A stretch of DNA of 33,614 bases, from assembly GCA_030610255.1 (NCBI GenBank), contig JAUWSB010000004.1, forward strand, positions 1 to 33,614. Reading direction: 5' to 3'. The stretch comes from Bacteroidota bacterium (GTDB lineage: Bacteria; Bacteroidota; Bacteroidia; Bacteroidales; JADFUO01). The translations under genes were made by a program, and so were the position numbers. The notes beneath the pieces are model-generated. The model did not search any database and was not told where the DNA came from. It saw only the letters and a program-made list of their open reading frames with translations. Shown here one piece after another: positions 1 through 9,618 of the stretch (its first letter is position 1; each line of letters starts with the position of its first letter).

Positions 1-738
1 CGGATTTGAATAAAGTGTTTCAACAATTTTATCTCCATTAAAAATATCAATTTTGGAAGAGTATAAATCTTGTTTTCCTTTCTCAACTTTAAATGACTTT
101 TTATATGATTTTACCGCTATTTTGTTTGGATTTGTAATATTTCGTTCTGTAATTAAATCACTTGTTATTATAAGTTTGCTTTCTACAGGTAATTCCCAAA
201 GCTCTTTTGTTTTTGAAGGAACAATCCGCATTACATTTGTTGCAAAAATTATCTCATGTAAATGATTAGGATAAAAAATTTCACCCCAGCTTATTAATAC
301 TTTTTCTCCCGAATCATTTTCCACCTCAACATAAAGGTCAATTATCGGCTTGAATTCATTTTCATTTTTCTTTTTTAATACTTTTTTATTCAGAATATCA
401 TATAAAGAATATCCATCATACCTGTATGCTCCTATAAAAGAATTACCATCTTCGTCAAGCAATGTTTCTTTAACAATTACAGAATGTAAAGGCAAACCGG
501 AGAAATCAACTTTTCCGGGATTTTCAATTTCTCCTGTTACTTCAATGTTTTTAATGTTTAAAGAATAGGTTTCTGCATTATCATAATAATCATTTGTTTT
601 ATCTGTTGTATCAGCTTCTTTAATAATTATTTGCCTGTTCTCTTTTGTAGCCTGGCTATTGTTTTGTTTATCAGGATTATTATTACATGATGAAATAATT
701 AAACCGATTGGTAATACTATTAATACTATTTTCTTCAT
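1..738 (-). CDS. Lipoprotein with oxidoreductase molybdopterin-binding-like (SUOX-like) domain, 3' end truncated by window edge
   Basis: Open frame on - strand from ATG at 738 to the window edge (246 codons, no stop); absent from the ORF track because it is partial. Translation starts MKKIVLIVLPIGLIISSCNNN (lipobox SSC). The body 'VTGEIENPGKVDFSGLPLHSVIVKET...IGAYRYDGYSLYDILNKK...ISWGEI' resembles molybdopterin-oxidoreductase domain signatures. Confidence 0.65.
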   Translation of the reverse strand, partial: MKKIVLIVLPIGLIISSCNNNPDKQNNSQATKENRQIIIKEADTTDKTNDYYDNAETYSLNIKNIEVTGEIENPGKVDFSGLPLHSVIVKETLLDEDGNSFIGAYRYDGYSLYDILNKKVLKKKNENEFKPIIDLYVEVENDSGEKVLISWGEIFYPNHLHEIIFATNVMRIVPSKTKELWELPVESKLIITSDLITERNITNPNKIAVKSYKKSFKVEKGKQDLYSSKIDIFNGDKIVETLYSNP

Positions 739-778
739 AATTCGAATAAATTTGATTTTAAATAATTTTTAAAAAGTC

Positions 779-1657
779 TTAAAATATTTTAATCTCACTT
801 TTGACTATCCTGTTTTTTCCACGAATATCTTTTAAAAGTAAGATATTTCCAAATCTTTTTGCTTCTAACATTTTTACAACACTTGCTCCTGAATTTTCAT
901 TTATTTCAAAATACAACATTCCGTTTTTTTTCAAATGTTCTGTCGCAAAATCAGAAATTGCTTCATAAAAAATCAAAGGATTGTTGTCGGAAACAAATAA
1001 AAACTCCTTTCTTTCATAATCAAGCACATTTTTATTCATTAGTTTTTTTTCGGATTCACGGATATAAGGCGGATTGCTGACAATAATATCAAATTGCGGG
1101 AGATTTTTCCAAAGCTGTTTATCTAAAATATCAAGGCAAATAAATTTTATATCAACTTTATTATTTTCAGCATTTATTTTAGCTGTTTTCAGAGTTTCGG
1201 GAAAATCATCAATTGCATATACTTTTGAAAAAGGAATATTTTTTTTCAGGCAAATTGCAATGCAGCCACTCCCTGTTCCTATATCAAGAATATTAATTTC
1301 TTCTTTATTGTCTTTATAATCATTAACTATCAAACTTACCAATTCTTCAGTTTCCGGTCTGGGAATCAGCACATCGGGATTAACAATAAAATCCAGTCCT
1401 AAAAAATTTGTTTTCCCGAAAATATATTGAACCGGTTTAAACTTTTTCAGGTCTTTTACAGCAAAATGAATTTTTAGAAGCTCTGATTCATTAACCTTTA
1501 GTTCGGTATTCAATATGATATCGGTTCTTGATAAACCGGCATATTCTTCAAAAATCAAATGCAGTAAATCTTTAATCTCCTTATTTTCATATAAGCCATC
1601 CAGCTCATTTGAATAATATTTAAAAACATCTATAATCTTATTTGACCTGACTTTCAT
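779..1657 (-). CDS. prmC: Peptide chain release factor N(5)-glutamine methyltransferase (PrmC/HemK)
   Basis: NPPYIRE catalytic motif, SAM motif DIGTGSGCIAICL, and PRPETEELV motif typical of HemK. Confidence 0.95.
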   Translation of the reverse strand: MKVRSNKIIDVFKYYSNELDGLYENKEIKDLLHLIFEEYAGLSRTDIILNTELKVNESELLKIHFAVKDLKKFKPVQYIFGKTNFLGLDFIVNPDVLIPRPETEELVSLIVNDYKDNKEEINILDIGTGSGCIAICLKKNIPFSKVYAIDDFPETLKTAKINAENNKVDIKFICLDILDKQLWKNLPQFDIIVSNPPYIRESEKKLMNKNVLDYERKEFLFVSDNNPLIFYEAISDFATEHLKKNGMLYFEINENSGASVVKMLEAKRFGNILLLKDIRGKNRIVKSEIKIF

Positions 1658-1680
1658 GTTTCGAAATTAAGAAAATAATG

Positions 1681-1688
1681 TATATTTG
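1681..1688 (+). promoter_or_regulatory. Putative Bacteroidetes-type -7 promoter element (TATATTTG)
   Basis: TATATTTG matches the TAnnTTTG consensus, 29 bp before the ATG at 1718; a TTTC-like -33 element lies around 1659. Confidence 0.45.
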
Positions 1689-1717
1689 ACGAAAAGTATT
1701 AATAAAATTATTTTATC

Positions 1718-2365
1718 ATGAGAGGCGATATTTTAATTATTAATAAAAATCACAGAAAGGCTGCACGTCAGGTTATTGATCTTATTTTTGATAAAATAAA
1801 AAGTAAAAAAGGTAAATATATTATTTCAGTAGCAGGTGAATCCGGTGCGGGAAAATCAGAAATAGCTGCTTCAATTGCCGAAGTACTTACTGAAAAAAAC
1901 ATCTCAAGTTTCATTTTTCAACAGGATGATTATTTTGTGTATCCGCCTAAAACAAATGCTAAAATGCGGATAAAAGATATCCGTCATGTTGGAATGTCGG
2001 AAGTTAAACTTGATTTGATTGATGAAGAACTGAAGACGATTCTTGGCGGAAATAACAAAATTGAAAAACCTTTGGTTATTTTTGAAGAAGACCGAATTGA
2101 TAAAGAAACCGTTAACCTTGAAAACGTTAAAGTTATTATTGTTGAAGGAACATACACCACTACTTTAAAAAATATTGACCAACGAGTATTTATTGACAAG
2201 GATTTAAACGACACAAGAGAGTCGCGTAAAAAAAGAAACCGTGAAAAACAGGATGAATTTCTTGAAGCCATTCTTTTGATTGAGCATAAGATAATCTCAG
2301 CACATAAAACTCTTGCAGATATTATAATCACAAAAGATTATGAAGTAGAATCTGTAAAGAGTTAA
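1718..2365 (+). CDS. Uridine kinase-like P-loop NTPase
   Basis: Walker A GESGAGKS, then QQDDYF and a VEGTY strand typical of the uridine kinase/phosphoribulokinase family. Confidence 0.75.
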   Translation: MRGDILIINKNHRKAARQVIDLIFDKIKSKKGKYIISVAGESGAGKSEIAASIAEVLTEKNISSFIFQQDDYFVYPPKTNAKMRIKDIRHVGMSEVKLDLIDEELKTILGGNNKIEKPLVIFEEDRIDKETVNLENVKVIIVEGTYTTTLKNIDQRVFIDKDLNDTRESRKKRNREKQDEFLEAILLIEHKIISAHKTLADIIITKDYEVESVKS

Positions 2366-2533
2366 TTGGGAATGGATTTAGATAAATTTCAATTTATTTT
2401 CAGATAATTAATAAGTGTATTTGTAAGTAATGTTATACGTTAAAAATTATTAGTTAAAAGTTATAAGTTATTCGTTATATTGAACAAAAAGATGATGCTA
2501 ATTTTATAATAAAGATAAATTAAAACAAAAAAT

Positions 2534-3811
2534 ATGACACTAAAAAAATTCAAACATATTGCAATGTTAAGCACACATGGTTATTTTGATCCGGTTCCTA
2601 AACTTGGCAGAACCGATACAGGCGGACAGGTTGTTTATGTGCTGGAATTGGCAAAAGCCATCTCAAAATCAGGAATTAAAGTTGATATTTATACCCGGTG
2701 GTTTGACCGCTCACAAAATCAAATTGACCCCGTACCAGGTTATCCGGATGTAAATGTTATCAGAATACCGGCAGGACCCTGGGAATTTATCCCTAAAGAA
2801 AAAATTTATGATGTCCTTCCTGCTCTTTCCAAAAATATGATAAATTTCATTAAAGAAAACCAACTTGATTACAACCTCTTTCACGGACATTATGTTGATG
2901 CAGGTATCGTTACTATTTCCATAGCAAAAGCTTTACAAAAACCATCATATTTTACTGCACACTCTCTCGGTGCATGGAAACAAGAGCAAATGGGTGGCAT
3001 CCCTGAAGAAATGGAAAAGAAGTTTAATTTCAAATTAAGGATAAGCGAAGAATTAAAAATTTTTAAAACCGTTAATGCACAATCCGTAACTTCCGAAGTT
3101 CAGTTGGAAAAACTGCATGAACTATACAATTACTATGCAGACAATATTATTGATATTCCTCCCGGTGTTGATGTGCACACTTATCATATTCCAACTGAAA
3201 AAGAGAAAAAAATCAAAACTAACTTGCCCGAAAAATACATTTTTTGCCTCAGCAGAATTGACACAAACAAGGGACACGATCTTTTACTTCACGCTTTTAA
3301 TATTGTAAGAAAAGAAATAAAAGATGTTTATTTGGTAATCGGAGGCGGTTCAACAAATCCGAAACCAAGGGAAATTGGTGTGTTTGATATGATGAAAAAT
3401 ATTATTACCGAAAAAGGTATGGGCAACAGAGTTAAATTAATTGGTTATGTACCTGACGAAATGATGGTGCCATATTACCAGCAGGCACAACTTTTTGTTT
3501 TGCCATCATTATTTGAACCCTTCGGTATGACAACTCAGGAAGCAATGGCTTGTGGAAAGCCGGTGGTAGCCTCAGTTTTCGGTGGCATACGTAATGTAAT
3601 TGATAATGGTGTAAACGGATTACTGGTTGACCCTTCCAAACCTAAAGAATTTGCAGAAGCAATCATTAAACTTTTAAAAAATAATAAATTAAGGGAAAAT
3701 ATTGGAAAAGAAGCTTATAACACAATCCAAAAATATTATAGCTGGGAAGCTATTGCAGGCAGATTCCTGAAGTTTTATTCTGATTATTATGATTATAAAC
3801 CTGTTGATTAA
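2534..3811 (+). CDS. GT4-family glycosyltransferase, sucrose-phosphate synthase / mannosylfructose-phosphate synthase-like
   Basis: N-terminal STHGYFDPVPKLGRTDTGGQVVYVLELAKA, FHGHYVDAG, TAHSLGAWK, and C-terminal FEPFGMTTQEAMACGKPVVAS (E-X7-E). Confidence 0.85.
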   Translation: MTLKKFKHIAMLSTHGYFDPVPKLGRTDTGGQVVYVLELAKAISKSGIKVDIYTRWFDRSQNQIDPVPGYPDVNVIRIPAGPWEFIPKEKIYDVLPALSKNMINFIKENQLDYNLFHGHYVDAGIVTISIAKALQKPSYFTAHSLGAWKQEQMGGIPEEMEKKFNFKLRISEELKIFKTVNAQSVTSEVQLEKLHELYNYYADNIIDIPPGVDVHTYHIPTEKEKKIKTNLPEKYIFCLSRIDTNKGHDLLLHAFNIVRKEIKDVYLVIGGGSTNPKPREIGVFDMMKNIITEKGMGNRVKLIGYVPDEMMVPYYQQAQLFVLPSLFEPFGMTTQEAMACGKPVVASVFGGIRNVIDNGVNGLLVDPSKPKEFAEAIIKLLKNNKLRENIGKEAYNTIQKYYSWEAIAGRFLKFYSDYYDYKPVD

Positions 3812-3869
3812 TTACAAGAGTTCGTTAATAATATCAAAATAAATAATCAATAAAAAAACAGAAATCAAA

Positions 3870-3953
3870 ATGGAAATAAATACAATAATGAGAGAACAGA
3901 TTTTTCAAATCATAAAAAATCTATTGGGTTTACCAAAAGAGCCATTTGAATAA
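3870..3953 (+). CDS. Short ORF (27 aa) MEINTIMREQIFQIIKNLLGLPKEPFE
   Basis: ATG at 3870, TAA at 3951-3953, 12 bp before xdhC; below the ORF track length cutoff. Confidence 0.25.
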   Translation: MEINTIMREQIFQIIKNLLGLPKEPFE

Positions 3954-3965
3954 AAACCATAACAC

Positions 3966-4730
3966 ATGCAAAATATTTACAACAAGATTATTGAAACAAA
4001 AAACAGTGGCAAAAAAGCCGCCCTTTGTATCATTACCGGGACAAAAGGTTCTACCCCGCGAAAAACCGGCTCTAAGATGATAGTATTTGAAGATAAAAGT
4101 ATATTCGATACAATTGGCGGTGGAAGTATTGAACTGCAGGTTATTAATGATGCAGTAAATGTGATTTCAGCTAATTCTCCCGGAAAATTTTCTTACAATT
4201 TAGAAAAAGATTTTGATATGCACTGCGGCGGTTATGTTGAAGTCTATATTGAACCAATATTAAGCACTAAAAAACTTTTTATCTTCGGAGCAGGACACGT
4301 TGGAAAGGCAGTAGCCAAATTTGCTTCTCAATTCGGGTTTAATATTACGGTATTTGATGAGCGACCTGAAATTTTTAATGATTTGAAAATACCAAATACA
4401 AGTTTTGTTACCAACAATTATTTTAAGGCAATTGACGAAGCCCATTTTGATGATAACACTTACATAGTTGTAACCACTCCAAAACATGCGTATGATGAGG
4501 ACATCACAGCCATCTGTGCTAAAAAGCCGCATGCTTATCTTGGAATGATAGGTAGTGAGAAAAAAGTAGCAACAGCAAAACAAAAATTCCTGCAAGAGAA
4601 ATATTTGACTGAAAAGGAAATTAAAAAAATTGATATGCCTATCGGAATAAAATTCAATGCTCAAACACCTGAGGAAATTGCTATAAGTATTGTAGCAAAA
4701 CTAATTGACATAAAAAACTCTTTTGAATGA
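3966..4730 (+). CDS. xdhC: XdhC/CoxI family molybdenum hydroxylase accessory protein
   Basis: GGGSIELQVI, FIFGAGHVGKAVAKFA, LGMIGSEKKVATAKQ and PIGIKFNAQTPEEIAISIVAKLI are XdhC signatures; 4-bp overlap with xdhA. Confidence 0.92.
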   Translation: MQNIYNKIIETKNSGKKAALCIITGTKGSTPRKTGSKMIVFEDKSIFDTIGGGSIELQVINDAVNVISANSPGKFSYNLEKDFDMHCGGYVEVYIEPILSTKKLFIFGAGHVGKAVAKFASQFGFNITVFDERPEIFNDLKIPNTSFVTNNYFKAIDEAHFDDNTYIVVTTPKHAYDEDITAICAKKPHAYLGMIGSEKKVATAKQKFLQEKYLTEKEIKKIDMPIGIKFNAQTPEEIAISIVAKLIDIKNSFE

Positions 4731-6187
4731 TAATACAGAACTCTACAAATATTATTAAATTTGTATTGGACGACAAAATCGTTGAGCTTAACCTAAGCAA
4801 TCATCCACAATTAAAACCAACTACAACAATTTTAAATTATTTGCGGTCGCTTCCAAATCATAAAGGAGTAAAAGAAGGATGTGCCGAAGGTGATTGCGGA
4901 GCCTGCACAGTTGTTTTAGGTGAGCTTAACGAAAACAACAAAATCTCATACAAATCAGTTACTTCCTGTATAGTTTTCCTGCCGGTGATCCATGGCAAGC
5001 AATTAATTACAGTTGAAAACATCGCTCAAATAAAAGATGGTAAAACTATTTTACATCCAATACAACAAGCTATTATAGAAACCAATGGAAGCCAGTGTGG
5101 TTATTGCACTCCCGGGATAATCATGTCGCTTTTTACTCTTTACAAAAATTTTAATAATCCCTCACTGGAAATTGTTGAAGATGCCCTTACTGGCAACCTT
5201 TGCAGATGCACAGGATATAAACCGGTAATTGACGCAGCATCCAAAGCTTGTACAAAAAACGGAATTGATCATTTTACCGAAAAAGAACCCGAAATTATAA
5301 AATTACTTGAATCAATAAACTCAAACAAGCAAGCTATCTCAATTGTATCCAAATATCAAAAATATTTTCGTCCTTTGACATTAAAACAAGCATTGATATT
5401 AAAAGAGAAATATCCGTCAGCAATCCTCATTAACGGAGCATCGGATATAGCTATAAAACAAACAAAAAACAAAGAGTTTTTAACTGAAATTATTGATATA
5501 TCAAGCATTGATGAACTTAAATATTTTTCTGAAGACAATAATTATTTTTATTTCGGAACCGGTTTAATCCTTGAAAAATTAAAAGCAATCAGTAAAAATA
5601 ATTTGCCCCCGCTTTACAATATTTTGAAAATTTTCGGCTCACTACAGATTAGAAACACGGCTACTATCGGAGGAAATATCGGTTCGGCTTCACCAATCAG
5701 CGACCTGCTGCCTTTGTTATTTACTTACAAATCAATGATTAAACTTAAAAGTTCAAAAAATGAAAGAACAATAAAAATATCCGAATTCATCAAGGGATAC
5801 AGGTCAACGGATATTCATACAAATGAAATAATTACGGAAGTGATAATCCCGAAACCACAAAAAGGAGTAATCATAAACTCTTACAAAATCTCAAAAAGAA
5901 AAGACCTTGATATTTCAACAGTTTCAGCAGCTTTCAGAATTGAATTTGAAAACAATAAAATCATTAAAAATATAATTTTAGCTTTTGGAGGAATGGCTGA
6001 AACAACAAAACGGGCAACAAAAACCGAGAACTTTCTTTTAAACAAAAACTGGAACATGCAAAATGTTGAGCAAGCAATGAACATACTTTATAATGAATTT
6101 GAACCTATTTCAGATGCAAGAGCCGAAGCAGATTCACGGAAGATTGCCTGTAAAAATCTGTTATTAAAATTTTGGCTGGATATTTAA
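4727..6187 (+). CDS. xdhA: Xanthine dehydrogenase small subunit ([2Fe-2S] + FAD)
   Basis: CAEGDCGACT, CGYCTPG and GNLCRCTGYKP iron-sulfur motifs; FAD-domain motifs NGASDIAI and TIGGNIGSASPISDLLPLL. Confidence 0.93.
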   Translation: MIIQNSTNIIKFVLDDKIVELNLSNHPQLKPTTTILNYLRSLPNHKGVKEGCAEGDCGACTVVLGELNENNKISYKSVTSCIVFLPVIHGKQLITVENIAQIKDGKTILHPIQQAIIETNGSQCGYCTPGIIMSLFTLYKNFNNPSLEIVEDALTGNLCRCTGYKPVIDAASKACTKNGIDHFTEKEPEIIKLLESINSNKQAISIVSKYQKYFRPLTLKQALILKEKYPSAILINGASDIAIKQTKNKEFLTEIIDISSIDELKYFSEDNNYFYFGTGLILEKLKAISKNNLPPLYNILKIFGSLQIRNTATIGGNIGSASPISDLLPLLFTYKSMIKLKSSKNERTIKISEFIKGYRSTDIHTNEIITEVIIPKPQKGVIINSYKISKRKDLDISTVSAAFRIEFENNKIIKNIILAFGGMAETTKRATKTENFLLNKNWNMQNVEQAMNILYNEFEPISDARAEADSRKIACKNLLLKFWLDI

Positions 6188-6190
6188 GGA

Positions 6191-6254
6191 AAACAAGTCT
6201 TCAATCTTCAGTCTTTAATCGGCAGTCAGCATGAGGAAAACTGCCAACTTGTTT
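6191..6254 (+). other. Nested inverted repeat / attenuator-like structure between xdhA and xdhB
   Basis: Outer AAACAAGT (6191-6198)/ACTTGTTT (6247-6254), inner GGCAGT (6221-6226)/ACTGCC (6240-6245), followed by the T-rich tract cTTTTTTa. Confidence 0.45.
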
Positions 6255-6300
6255 CTTTTTTATTATTAATAAGTCTAGTCTAAAAAGTAAGAATTAAATA

Positions 6301-8607
6301 ATGATGAATAAACTAATCCATGACAGCATCATAAAACATGTAACCGGGGAATCCGTTTATGTGAACGACATTCAGGTAAACAGCCAATTGCTTCTCGGAA
6401 GGATAGTTTACAGTAAATTCGCTCATGCTAAAATAATTTCTTATGATCTGAGCAAAGCAAAAAGTTTGGCAGGAGTTCATGCTGTTCTTGATTTTAAAGA
6501 TATTCCCGGCAAAAATCAGATTGGCCCTATTATTAAGGATGAATTTAGTCTGGCTGAAAATGAGGTAACTTTTATTGGTCAGGTTATGTTTTTAATTGCT
6601 GCCGAAAACGAAGAAATAGCAATTGAAGCCGAAAAGCTGATTGAAATAAAATATGAAGAGTTAGAACCGATTCTTGATATTAAAACAGCAATCAAAAAAA
6701 ATAATTTACTGTTACCACCACGTAAAATTGAATGTGGAAATTTTGAAAAAGCATTTATTTCATCAAAAAATCAAATTAAAGGGGAATTAAGAACAGGCTC
6801 CCAGGAGCACTGGTATCTTGAAACCCAGTCATGCCTTGTTATACCGGGAGAAGACAACGAATTAATAATTTACAGTTCAACACAGCATCCTTCCGAAACA
6901 CAGTCTGTTGTTGCCGAAGTTCTTGGGATTAATAAAAATGAGATTGAAGTTGAAGTTCGTCGTCTGGGCGGTGCGTTTGGCGGTAAAGAAACGCAGGCGA
7001 ATCATTATGCGGCTTGGGCAGCCTTGCTTGCTAAGGAAACTAATCGCCCTGTCAAAATTCATCTATCACGTGATGACGACCAAATAACAACAGGTAAACG
7101 ACATCGCTTCCTCTCAACATACAAAGTCGGGTTTACTGATGAAGGAATTATTAATGCTCTTCAAGTTGAACTAAATTGCGATGCAGGCTCTTCAAACGAC
7201 CTTACTTTTGCTATTTTATCACGTGCAATGTTTCATGTTGATAACTGCTACTTTATACCAAACCTAAAAGTTACAGGCAAGGCATGGAAAACAAATCTTC
7301 CTTCCAACACGGCTTTTAGAGGATTTGGAGCACCACAGGCTATGGCTGTAATTGAAACGATTATTGATAAAATCGCAAGATATTTAAAAAAAGACCCTGC
7401 GGAAATAAGGTATAATAATTTTTATAAACTCAATTCAAATAATATCACACATTACGGCGAAATAGTTGAAAACAACCGGCTTTTTAAACTTTACGACCAA
7501 CTGATAAAATCTTCGGACTATTTTAACAGAAGAAAAAAAATAAACAAATTCAATTCCGAAAATGAATTTTATAAAAAAGGACTTGCTTTAACTCCGGTAA
7601 AATTCGGTATTTCCTTTACAACTTCTTTCCTCAACCAGGCAGGAGCACTTGTAAACATTTATAAAGACGGCACTGTACTGGTTAATCACGGCGGCATTGA
7701 AATGGGTCAGGGACTAAATACAAAAATCCTTCAGGTTGCTTCAAGTGAACTTGGAATCAGTATTGATAAAATCAAATCCAGCCCTACTAACACTTCAAAA
7801 GTTCCAAACACCTCTGCAACAGCAGCTTCTACAGGCTGCGACCTGAATGGAATGGCCGTTAAAAATGCAATTGAAAAACTTAAATCAAGAATTACAAAAG
7901 TAGTGATTGAAGAATTTAACAAAAAGTTTGAAGGCAAACCATCTGAAAAAGAAAATATTATTTTTAAAAATAATGAAATATCAGATATCACTAATTATGA
8001 TAAAAAAATATCATTTGACGAAATCATAAAAAAATCATACTTAAAACAAATCAGCTTAAGTGCAACCGGATTTTACAAAACTCCAGGCATTTATTTTGAC
8101 AGGAAAAAAGCAAAAGGACGCCCATTCTATTATTATGCATTTGGGATGTCGGTTTCGGAAGTTTTACTGGATATATTAACCGGACATCATGAAATTATTC
8201 GAACAGATATTTTACATGATGCAGGCGATTCAATAAATCCGCAGATTGACATCGGACAGATTGAAGGCGGTTTTATTCAGGGTGTTGGATGGTGCACTAC
8301 CGAAGATATGAAATGGGACAAAAAAGGAAATTTATTAAATCATTCGCCTGATACTTATAAAATACCGACTGTCAGGGATATTCCAAAAGATTTCATAGTT
8401 GAGCTTTTAAAAGGTGTTCCAAATCCAATCACAATTAAAAAAAGTAAAGCAATCGGCGAACCTCCGTTCATGTTTTGTTTTTCGGTTTGGCTGGCAATTA
8501 AAGACGCAATTTCTGCGGTAAATAATCATAAAACCGAACCGGATTTTTCATTACCTGCAACAAATGAAGTTATTTTGCAGGCAATAGAAAAAATGCGAAA
8601 GGCTTAA
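6301..8607 (+). CDS. xdhB: Xanthine dehydrogenase molybdopterin-binding subunit
   Basis: GGAFGGKE, TAFRGFGAPQ, EMGQGLNTK, and the active-site Glu motif KAIGEPPFMF. Confidence 0.93.
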   Translation: MMNKLIHDSIIKHVTGESVYVNDIQVNSQLLLGRIVYSKFAHAKIISYDLSKAKSLAGVHAVLDFKDIPGKNQIGPIIKDEFSLAENEVTFIGQVMFLIAAENEEIAIEAEKLIEIKYEELEPILDIKTAIKKNNLLLPPRKIECGNFEKAFISSKNQIKGELRTGSQEHWYLETQSCLVIPGEDNELIIYSSTQHPSETQSVVAEVLGINKNEIEVEVRRLGGAFGGKETQANHYAAWAALLAKETNRPVKIHLSRDDDQITTGKRHRFLSTYKVGFTDEGIINALQVELNCDAGSSNDLTFAILSRAMFHVDNCYFIPNLKVTGKAWKTNLPSNTAFRGFGAPQAMAVIETIIDKIARYLKKDPAEIRYNNFYKLNSNNITHYGEIVENNRLFKLYDQLIKSSDYFNRRKKINKFNSENEFYKKGLALTPVKFGISFTTSFLNQAGALVNIYKDGTVLVNHGGIEMGQGLNTKILQVASSELGISIDKIKSSPTNTSKVPNTSATAASTGCDLNGMAVKNAIEKLKSRITKVVIEEFNKKFEGKPSEKENIIFKNNEISDITNYDKKISFDEIIKKSYLKQISLSATGFYKTPGIYFDRKKAKGRPFYYYAFGMSVSEVLLDILTGHHEIIRTDILHDAGDSINPQIDIGQIEGGFIQGVGWCTTEDMKWDKKGNLLNHSPDTYKIPTVRDIPKDFIVELLKGVPNPITIKKSKAIGEPPFMFCFSVWLAIKDAISAVNNHKTEPDFSLPATNEVILQAIEKMRKA

Positions 8608-8622
8608 TAAACTTCAATTTTT

Positions 8623-9477
8623 ATGCTATACCTGATTTCTGCCATAATAATTTCAACAAGCATTTTTATAACTTTTAAATTTTTTAAAAGATTTAAGATT
8701 GATAATTTTCAGGCAATTACTGTTAATTATGTAATTGCTTCGGCTTTTGGTTTTTTGATTTATTCAGGCGATTTCACATTTGCTGCCATTCCGCAAAGAA
8801 CATGGTTTCCGCATGCGTTAATAGCCGGAGTTTTATTTATATGCGTTTTTTTACTTTTTGCCCTTTCTTCACAAAAGGCAGGTGTTGCTTTAACAGCAGT
8901 TTCAAGCAAGATGTCTGTGATTATACCCGTAATCTTCGGAGTGATATTATATAACGATTCCATGAATTTTATAAAGATTATTGGAATTCTTGCTGCATTA
9001 ATTGCATTTTATTTAACACTAAAAAAGAATAACAAAATCAAGGTTTATTCAAGATATCTAATTTTACCTGTTTTACTTTTTCTCGGAAACGGAATAACCG
9101 ACGCCTTTTTAAAATATTCCGAACATAATTTTATCTCAAATGAAACAATCTTATTCCTTGTAACGGTATTTACAATTTCTTTAATAATCTGTATTGGTAT
9201 TTCAACCGGAAGATATTTTATATTTAAACAAAAAATACGCCTGAGAAATATAATCGGCGGGATAATTCTTGGTTTTTTGAATTTCGGCACAACATATTAT
9301 CTAATAATGGCAATGGGTGTGTTTCAAAGCACAGTGCTGTTTCCGGTTCAAAATGTTGGAATAGTTGTTTTATCAGCTTTAGCAGGATTTATAATTTTCA
9401 GAGAAAAACTATCGGTTATCAACTGGACAGGAATTCTTTTATCAATCATTGCAATTTTATTGATTGCTTTTGCGTGA
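8623..9477 (+). CDS. EamA/DMT-superfamily transporter
   Basis: About 10 hydrophobic segments in two repeats; C-terminal GFIIFREKLSVINWTGILLSIIAILLI typical of EamA proteins. Confidence 0.8.
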   Translation: MLYLISAIIISTSIFITFKFFKRFKIDNFQAITVNYVIASAFGFLIYSGDFTFAAIPQRTWFPHALIAGVLFICVFLLFALSSQKAGVALTAVSSKMSVIIPVIFGVILYNDSMNFIKIIGILAALIAFYLTLKKNNKIKVYSRYLILPVLLFLGNGITDAFLKYSEHNFISNETILFLVTVFTISLIICIGISTGRYFIFKQKIRLRNIIGGIILGFLNFGTTYYLIMAMGVFQSTVLFPVQNVGIVVLSALAGFIIFREKLSVINWTGILLSIIAILLIAFA

Positions 9478-9618
9478 AATTTTCCTTTAAATATAATTAT
9501 TTTACCTTTACTTTCTAATTCAAAATTTATATCTGAATTTATTAGTTAATGATCAATAAAATTTACCAGAAATAAATAGTATTTACAAAATAACAAATGG
9601 ATATTGATATTACATTAA

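Noticed and set aside
53-568. Two + strand ORFs (70 aa, 72 aa) at the left edge
   Set aside because: They are antisense to the partial lipoprotein frame on the - strand, which has a clean start, lipobox and domain-like sequence.
859-1319. + strand ORFs opposite prmC
   Set aside because: Antisense shadows of a confidently identified gene; no recognisable protein features.
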